Part shown: positions 6,708 through 9,771 of the stretch, one piece after another | Position numbering within the stretch: the first letter of the stretch is position 1 | Layout: every line of letters starts with the position of its first letter | NCBI GenBank assembly: GCA_900549995.1 | Contig: URQQ01000108.1 | Span: 1 to 9,771 of the forward strand | Source of the DNA: an uncultured Lachnospiraceae bacterium | GTDB taxonomy: Bacteria; Bacillota; Clostridia; Lachnospirales; Lachnospiraceae | Direction of reading: 5' to 3' | Length of the DNA stretch: 9,771 bases | The notes under the pieces: model-generated | Told to the model about the DNA's origin: nothing | The model's input: the letters and a program-made list of their open reading frames with translations, nothing else | The model's database searches: none | Translations under genes and position numbers: made by a program

Positions 6708-7874
6708 ATGTTTAAATATCATTGCCTGAACCCGATTGCAAATGTGGGTCTTGAAAATTTTACGAGTGACTATGTGATGACAAAAGAAATAGGTGAAGCT
6801 GATGGGGTCATGGTCAGGAGTGCTTCCATGCATGAGATGGAGCTTGGCAGCAATCTGAAAGTGATTGCAAGAGCGGGAGCAGGTGTGAATAACATACCGC
6901 TGGAGAAGTGTGCAGACAAAGGGATTGTTGTTTTTAACACGCCGGGAGCCAATGCGAACGGAGTAAAAGAGCTTGTGATTGCAGGAATGCTGCTTGCGTC
7001 AAGGGATATCATCGGAGGTATCAACTGGGTACAGGAGAATGAAGAAGACGGTGATCTTGCGAAGATGGCGGAGAAACAGAAGAAAGCATTCGCAGGGACA
7101 GAGATTGAAGGCAAAAAACTGGGTGTCATAGGACTGGGGGCAATTGGAGTTCTGGTCGCAAATGCGGCAGTTCACCTGGGGATGGATGTGTATGGATATG
7201 ATCCTTATGTGTCAGTGGATTCTGCGTGGAAATTATCGAGAAGTATCCGTCATGCAAAAACGGTAGATGAGATTTACCGTGAGTGTGATTTTATCACGAT
7301 CCATGTACCGGCGCTTGACAGTACGAAAGGAATGATTGATAAAGATGCGATCAGTCTTATGAAGAAAGATGTTGTTGTATTAAACTTTGCACGTGATATT
7401 CTTGTGAATTCAGAAGACATGGTAGATGCACTTGTGGCCGGCAATGTAAAACGATATGTGACAGATTTCCCGACTCCTGAGATTGCAGGTGTAAAAAACG
7501 CAATCGTAATTCCTCATCTCGGGGCTTCAACGGAAGAATCAGAAGATAATTGTGCCAAAATGGCAGTAAAGGAAATGATGGATTTCCTGGAGAACGGAAA
7601 TATCAAAAATTCTGTAAATTATCCGAACTGTGATATGGGAATGAAGGTTGAAGGAAGTACACGTATTACGATTATGCATAAAAATATACCGAATATGATC
7701 AGCCAGTTTACGACACTCCTTGCAAATGAGGGGATTAACATCTCTGATTTGACAAATAAGAGTAAAAAACAGTATGCATATACAATGCTTGATGTAGAGA
7801 CCGAAGTTTCTCAGAAGGTTTTTGACGAAATTACGGGAATTGATGGAGTTTTACGCGTCAGGGTTATTGCGTAG
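6708..7874 (+). CDS. serA: D-3-phosphoglycerate dehydrogenase SerA, short ACT form
   Basis: This enzyme oxidises 3-phosphoglycerate to 3-phosphohydroxypyruvate with NAD, the first step of serine synthesis. It has 388 residues. The split substrate domain starts at the N-terminus and includes ARAGAGVNNIP and NTPGANANGVKELV. The Rossmann domain holds GLGAIG (G142-G147) with the NAD-binding aspartate in YGYDPY. The D-isomer dehydrogenase catalytic set appears complete: R229 (NFARDILVN), E258 (TPEIAG) and H270 (PHLGASTEES). Residues from about 319 to the end form an ACT domain (NIPNMISQFTTLLANEGINI), the usual site of serine feedback binding in SerA. The intervening domain of the long (about 530-residue) form is absent. 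The context after serC supports SerA over other hydroxyacid dehydrogenases. The segment after the catalytic arginine reads RDILVN rather than the common RGGxVD/N, a mild departure from the motif. Confidence 0.94.
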   Translation: MFKYHCLNPIANVGLENFTSDYVMTKEIGEADGVMVRSASMHEMELGSNLKVIARAGAGVNNIPLEKCADKGIVVFNTPGANANGVKELVIAGMLLASRDIIGGINWVQENEEDGDLAKMAEKQKKAFAGTEIEGKKLGVIGLGAIGVLVANAAVHLGMDVYGYDPYVSVDSAWKLSRSIRHAKTVDEIYRECDFITIHVPALDSTKGMIDKDAISLMKKDVVVLNFARDILVNSEDMVDALVAGNVKRYVTDFPTPEIAGVKNAIVIPHLGASTEESEDNCAKMAVKEMMDFLENGNIKNSVNYPNCDMGMKVEGSTRITIMHKNIPNMISQFTTLLANEGINISDLTNKSKKQYAYTMLDVETEVSQKVFDEITGIDGVLRVRVIA

Positions 7875-7895
7875 ACGGACAAATTAGTCTATACT
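7867..7895 (+). promoter_or_regulatory. Possible promoter of the deacetylase gene
   Basis: TTGCGT (7867-7872, overlapping the serA stop) and TATACT (7890-7895, 5 of 6) are 17 bp apart, which would start transcription near 7902. The -35 match is weak (3 of 6). A 5-bp inverted repeat GGACA/TGTCC (7877-7881 with 7895-7899) spans the -10 region. No terminator follows serA, so read-through from the operon is also possible. Confidence 0.4.
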
Positions 7896-7933
7896 GTCCT
7901 TAGAGTATATGAATGAACAGGGAAAGGAAGTAT

Positions 7934-7940
7934 AGGAGAG
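7934..7940 (+). promoter_or_regulatory. Deacetylase ribosome binding site deciding the start
   Basis: AGGAGAG lies 8 bases before the ATG at 7949. An in-frame ATG at 7913 has no comparable site and would put 12 highly charged residues in front of the signal peptide, so 7949 is preferred. Confidence 0.75.
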
Positions 7941-7948
7941 AGATTCGA

Positions 7949-9373
7949 ATGATAAGTCTGAAAGCAATAAAAGAGAAAAATCCGCGGAGCAGCCTGATTG
8001 CGCTGGTCGTGATCTGTCTGATTACGATATTGATGTTCAGTACGGCATCAGCAGCAAGCAAGGAGCAGCATGGAGTCATTGAGATTAAGGTCAAATCAGA
8101 AACGATCACGCAGCATCAGCAGCTTCCGGGATGGTCAGTGGATGTGAAATGTACAGAAGGCGCAGATGAGATCTTGGATGCAGATAAGAATCTGAAGGTA
8201 AAAGATCTTGCAGATTCTCTGAAGAAGGGAAACGGTTACACCGTGAACTGTGATTCTGATGGAACCGTTGAGGGAGAATACCCGATAGAGATTGAACTGT
8301 CAGAGGAAATCAGAAACCACCTCGATAATGAATGGCTTGGAAAATTAAAAATTGAGATTTCCAATGCCACTTTAAAGGTGGAAAACCAGTATGGTGCATG
8401 GGATGGCAGTAAGTTTAAGAGTACGGATGGTACATATCTGGAGAATGCGTTTGTTGAGTCAAAAGGAAAGATTTATTTCCTTGGTGCCGATCAGAATAAA
8501 GTGACAGGCTGGCAGGATATTAACAGCTATAAATATTATTTTGATAAAGATGGTGTGATGAAAACAGGCTGGCATGAGGAAGACGGTGCGAAATATTACC
8601 TGGATTCTGACGGCAAGATGCACGTTGGCTGGTACGAGGAAGACGGTGTAAAATATTATTTTGGCAACGACGGCAAGATGGTGACCGGAGAGCAGCAGGT
8701 CGGATCAAAGAAATGTGTATTCGGAGAAGACGGAAGGCTTGAGTCGGAGGAAGATTCACTGGATCCGACGAAACCGATGATGGCTTTGACGTTTGATGAC
8801 GGGCCAGGAAAGCGTACCATGGATCTTCTGAATGTACTGGAACAGTATGGTGCACACGCTACGTTCTATATGCAGGGTAAAAATGTAGGTTCTTACCCGG
8901 AGGCCGTAGAAAAGATGGAAGCGCTTGGATGTGAGCTTGGAAGCCATTCGTGGGATCATCCGCAGCTTACAAAACTGGATGCAGGCGGAATACAGCAGCA
9001 GGTAAGTTCTACAAATGAGGCAGTCAGCGCGATTGTCGGACATAACACGACGACACTTCGTCCGCCGTATGGGGCGATCAATGATACCGTAAGGGCAAAT
9101 GTTGGCGAGCCGATGATTCTATGGTCTATTGATACACTGGACTGGAAAACAAAGAGCAAGGATGCTACAGTACAGAGTGTTCTGACAACAGCAGGAGACG
9201 GGGACATTGTCCTCATGCATGATATCCACGACTGGTCAGTAGACGCAGCGATTGAGGTGATTCCGCAGCTGATAGCGAATGGATATCAGCTTGTAACAGT
9301 GAGTGAGCTTGCAGAGGCAAGAGGAGTTACGTTACAAAACGGAGAGTCCTACACAGCATTTTATAAAAAGTAA
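7949..9373 (+). CDS. Secreted polysaccharide deacetylase with cell-wall-binding repeats
   Basis: This is a predicted exported carbohydrate esterase of family 4 (NodB homology), which removes N- or O-acetyl groups from peptidoglycan or another glycan. From the ATG at 7949 it has 474 residues. Residues 1-36 form a signal peptide: basic start, hydrophobic core about 15-30, likely cleavage after ASA at 35. Residues about 38-140 form a beta-rich, Ig/MBG-like segment I cannot assign. Residues about 150-266 carry 20-residue wall-binding repeats (GW at 187, 207 and 227). The catalytic domain runs from about 276 to 460 with all CE4 motifs: TFDDGP (D283, D284), HSWDH (H333, H337; metal ligands with D284), RPPYG (371-375), WSIDTLDW (392-399) and LMH (H424). 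The catalytic residues look intact, so it should be active. The substrate is not shown by sequence; a peptidoglycan N-acetylglucosamine deacetylase (PgdA-like) is the likely role given the wall-binding repeats. Confidence 0.9.
   Translation: MISLKAIKEKNPRSSLIALVVICLITILMFSTASAASKEQHGVIEIKVKSETITQHQQLPGWSVDVKCTEGADEILDADKNLKVKDLADSLKKGNGYTVNCDSDGTVEGEYPIEIELSEEIRNHLDNEWLGKLKIEISNATLKVENQYGAWDGSKFKSTDGTYLENAFVESKGKIYFLGADQNKVTGWQDINSYKYYFDKDGVMKTGWHEEDGAKYYLDSDGKMHVGWYEEDGVKYYFGNDGKMVTGEQQVGSKKCVFGEDGRLESEEDSLDPTKPMMALTFDDGPGKRTMDLLNVLEQYGAHATFYMQGKNVGSYPEAVEKMEALGCELGSHSWDHPQLTKLDAGGIQQQVSSTNEAVSAIVGHNTTTLRPPYGAINDTVRANVGEPMILWSIDTLDWKTKSKDATVQSVLTTAGDGDIVLMHDIHDWSVDAAIEVIPQLIANGYQLVTVSELAEARGVTLQNGESYTAFYKK
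8447..8746 (+). repeat. 60-bp tandem repeats encoding wall-binding units
   Basis: Five consecutive 60-base units begin at 8447, 8507, 8567, 8627 and 8687, each coding 20 residues. The units at 8567 and 8627 match at 42 of 60 bases and share GW-x-EEDG-x-KYY and DGKM. The first and last are degenerate, and the last has GE (247-248) in place of GW. The strict register without indels points to origin by unit duplication. Confidence 0.85.
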
Positions 9374-9380
9374 GCATAGA

Positions 9381-9420
9381 AATCCCCCGGAAATATCGAT
9401 GGATATGATTCCGGGGGATT
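9381..9420. terminator. Hairpin terminator between convergent genes
   Basis: A perfect 12-bp stem (9381-9392 with 9409-9420) is extended by an inner 5-bp stem (9393-9397 with 9402-9406), with a 2-base bulge and a GATG loop. The + strand continues with TTTATTATAT, a fair U-tract for the deacetylase mRNA. The prs stop is only 3 bases past the hairpin on the other strand, so the same structure may end both transcripts, although the minus-side U-tract is not immediate. Confidence 0.85.
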
Positions 9421-9423
9421 TTA

Positions 9424-9771
9424 TTATATCTTCATTTTTTTTGCATGTTTTTCAAGCAGGGTATGAATTTTGTCTGTCGGATTCAATACACTTCCGATCG
9501 AAATATCATGATTCAGAGAATCAATAATCAAGGCAATGAATTTACTCATGTCAGCCACTTTGAAGTAAGGTTTTTCATAAGCAGCAGGCGGGAGATATGT
9601 AAGATTCGTTGCAATGACGCGGTCGATATATCCTTTCTCATAGTATTCATCGAATTTTTCAAAACCTTCTGTAAAGAGACCAAAGGTAGTGCATACGAAT
9701 ACACGGTTGGCGCCGCGGTCTTTGATCTGTCTTGCGACATCCAGCATGCTTTCTCCGGAGGAAATCATATC
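9424..9771 (-). CDS. prs: Ribose-phosphate pyrophosphokinase, C-terminal part
   Basis: PRPP synthetase transfers pyrophosphate from ATP to ribose 5-phosphate, making PRPP for purine, pyrimidine, histidine, tryptophan and NAD synthesis. Only the last 115 residues are present, running to a stop at 9424-9426; the frame is open through the window edge and the first visible ATG is internal. The fragment opens with DMISSGESMLD, the ribose-5-phosphate/PRPP loop (family DDMIxTxGT type). It continues with VFVCTTFGLFTEGFEKFDEYYEKGYIDRV and NLTYLP, then a tail ADMSKFIALIIDSLNHD found in the longer clostridial form of the enzyme. It is convergent with the deacetylase, 50 bases between stops, so it belongs to another transcript. 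Another phosphoribosyltransferase is possible in principle, but the loop plus tail fits Prs best. Confidence 0.88.
   Translation of the reverse strand, partial: DMISSGESMLDVARQIKDRGANRVFVCTTFGLFTEGFEKFDEYYEKGYIDRVIATNLTYLPPAAYEKPYFKVADMSKFIALIIDSLNHDISIGSVLNPTDKIHTLLEKHAKKMKI

Noticed and set aside
7877..7899. GGACA/TGTCC hairpin after serA as a terminator
   Set aside because: The stem is only 5 bp with a 13-base loop and no T-tract follows. An operator role over the possible -10 box cannot be excluded.
9303..9527. 74-residue plus-strand frame across the deacetylase end and terminator
   Set aside because: It is out of frame with the deacetylase, runs through the terminator hairpin and overlaps prs on the opposite strand.
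1..9771. CRISPR array, tRNA/rRNA, insertion sequence or phage genes
   Set aside because: No spaced identical repeats, cloverleaf genes, transposase or integrase motifs, or terminal inverted repeats with target duplications were seen. The only tandem repeats are coding units within the deacetylase.

Overview
The window reads as a segment of a Gram-positive Clostridia chromosome, most probably a gut Lachnospiraceae (Dorea/Blautia/Mediterraneibacter-like). This is inference from gene families, purine-rich GGAGG ribosome sites, moderate G+C, and secreted proteins carrying aromatic/glycine cell-wall-binding repeats. No search could be run, so the genus is not fixed.

Layout, left to right. (1) 1-818: the 3' end of a highly acidic surface protein with cell-wall-binding-type repeats, closed by a strong intrinsic terminator. 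(2) 819-1125: a 307-base non-coding gap with that terminator, a good sigma-A-like promoter (TTGCAA, 17 bp, TATTAT) and the leuB ribosome site. No T-box or other riboswitch was recognised. (3) 1126-7874: a tightly packed five-gene run, leuB-ilvD-ilvB-serC-serA, with gaps of 13, 16, 37 and 2 bases, very likely one transcript. (4) 7949-9373: a secreted polysaccharide deacetylase (CE4/NodB fold) with a signal peptide, an unassigned N-terminal domain, 20-residue wall-binding repeats and an intact catalytic motif set. (5) 9374-9423: a hairpin between convergent genes. (6) 9424-9771, minus strand: the C-terminal part of ribose-phosphate pyrophosphokinase (prs), cut by the window edge.

How the genes work together: ilvB and ilvD supply the first and third common steps of valine/isoleucine synthesis, and leuB the oxidative step of the leucine branch. 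serA and serC supply the first two steps of the phosphorylated serine pathway from 3-phosphoglycerate. All draw on lower glycolysis (3-phosphoglycerate, pyruvate). The branched-chain set is incomplete here: ilvC, ilvN, leuA, leuC/D and a branched-chain aminotransferase are absent, as is serB, so they must lie elsewhere if the pathways work. The flanking wall-binding proteins are envelope genes with no visible metabolic link to the operon.

Several start codons are better set inside the longest open frames: ilvD at 2225, ilvB at 3912, serC at 5623 and the deacetylase at 7949. I see no convincing novel system. The most open points are the unassigned N-terminal domain of the deacetylase, the mixed branched-chain/serine operon without ilvN or a T-box, and the unusual codon choice of the first gene.
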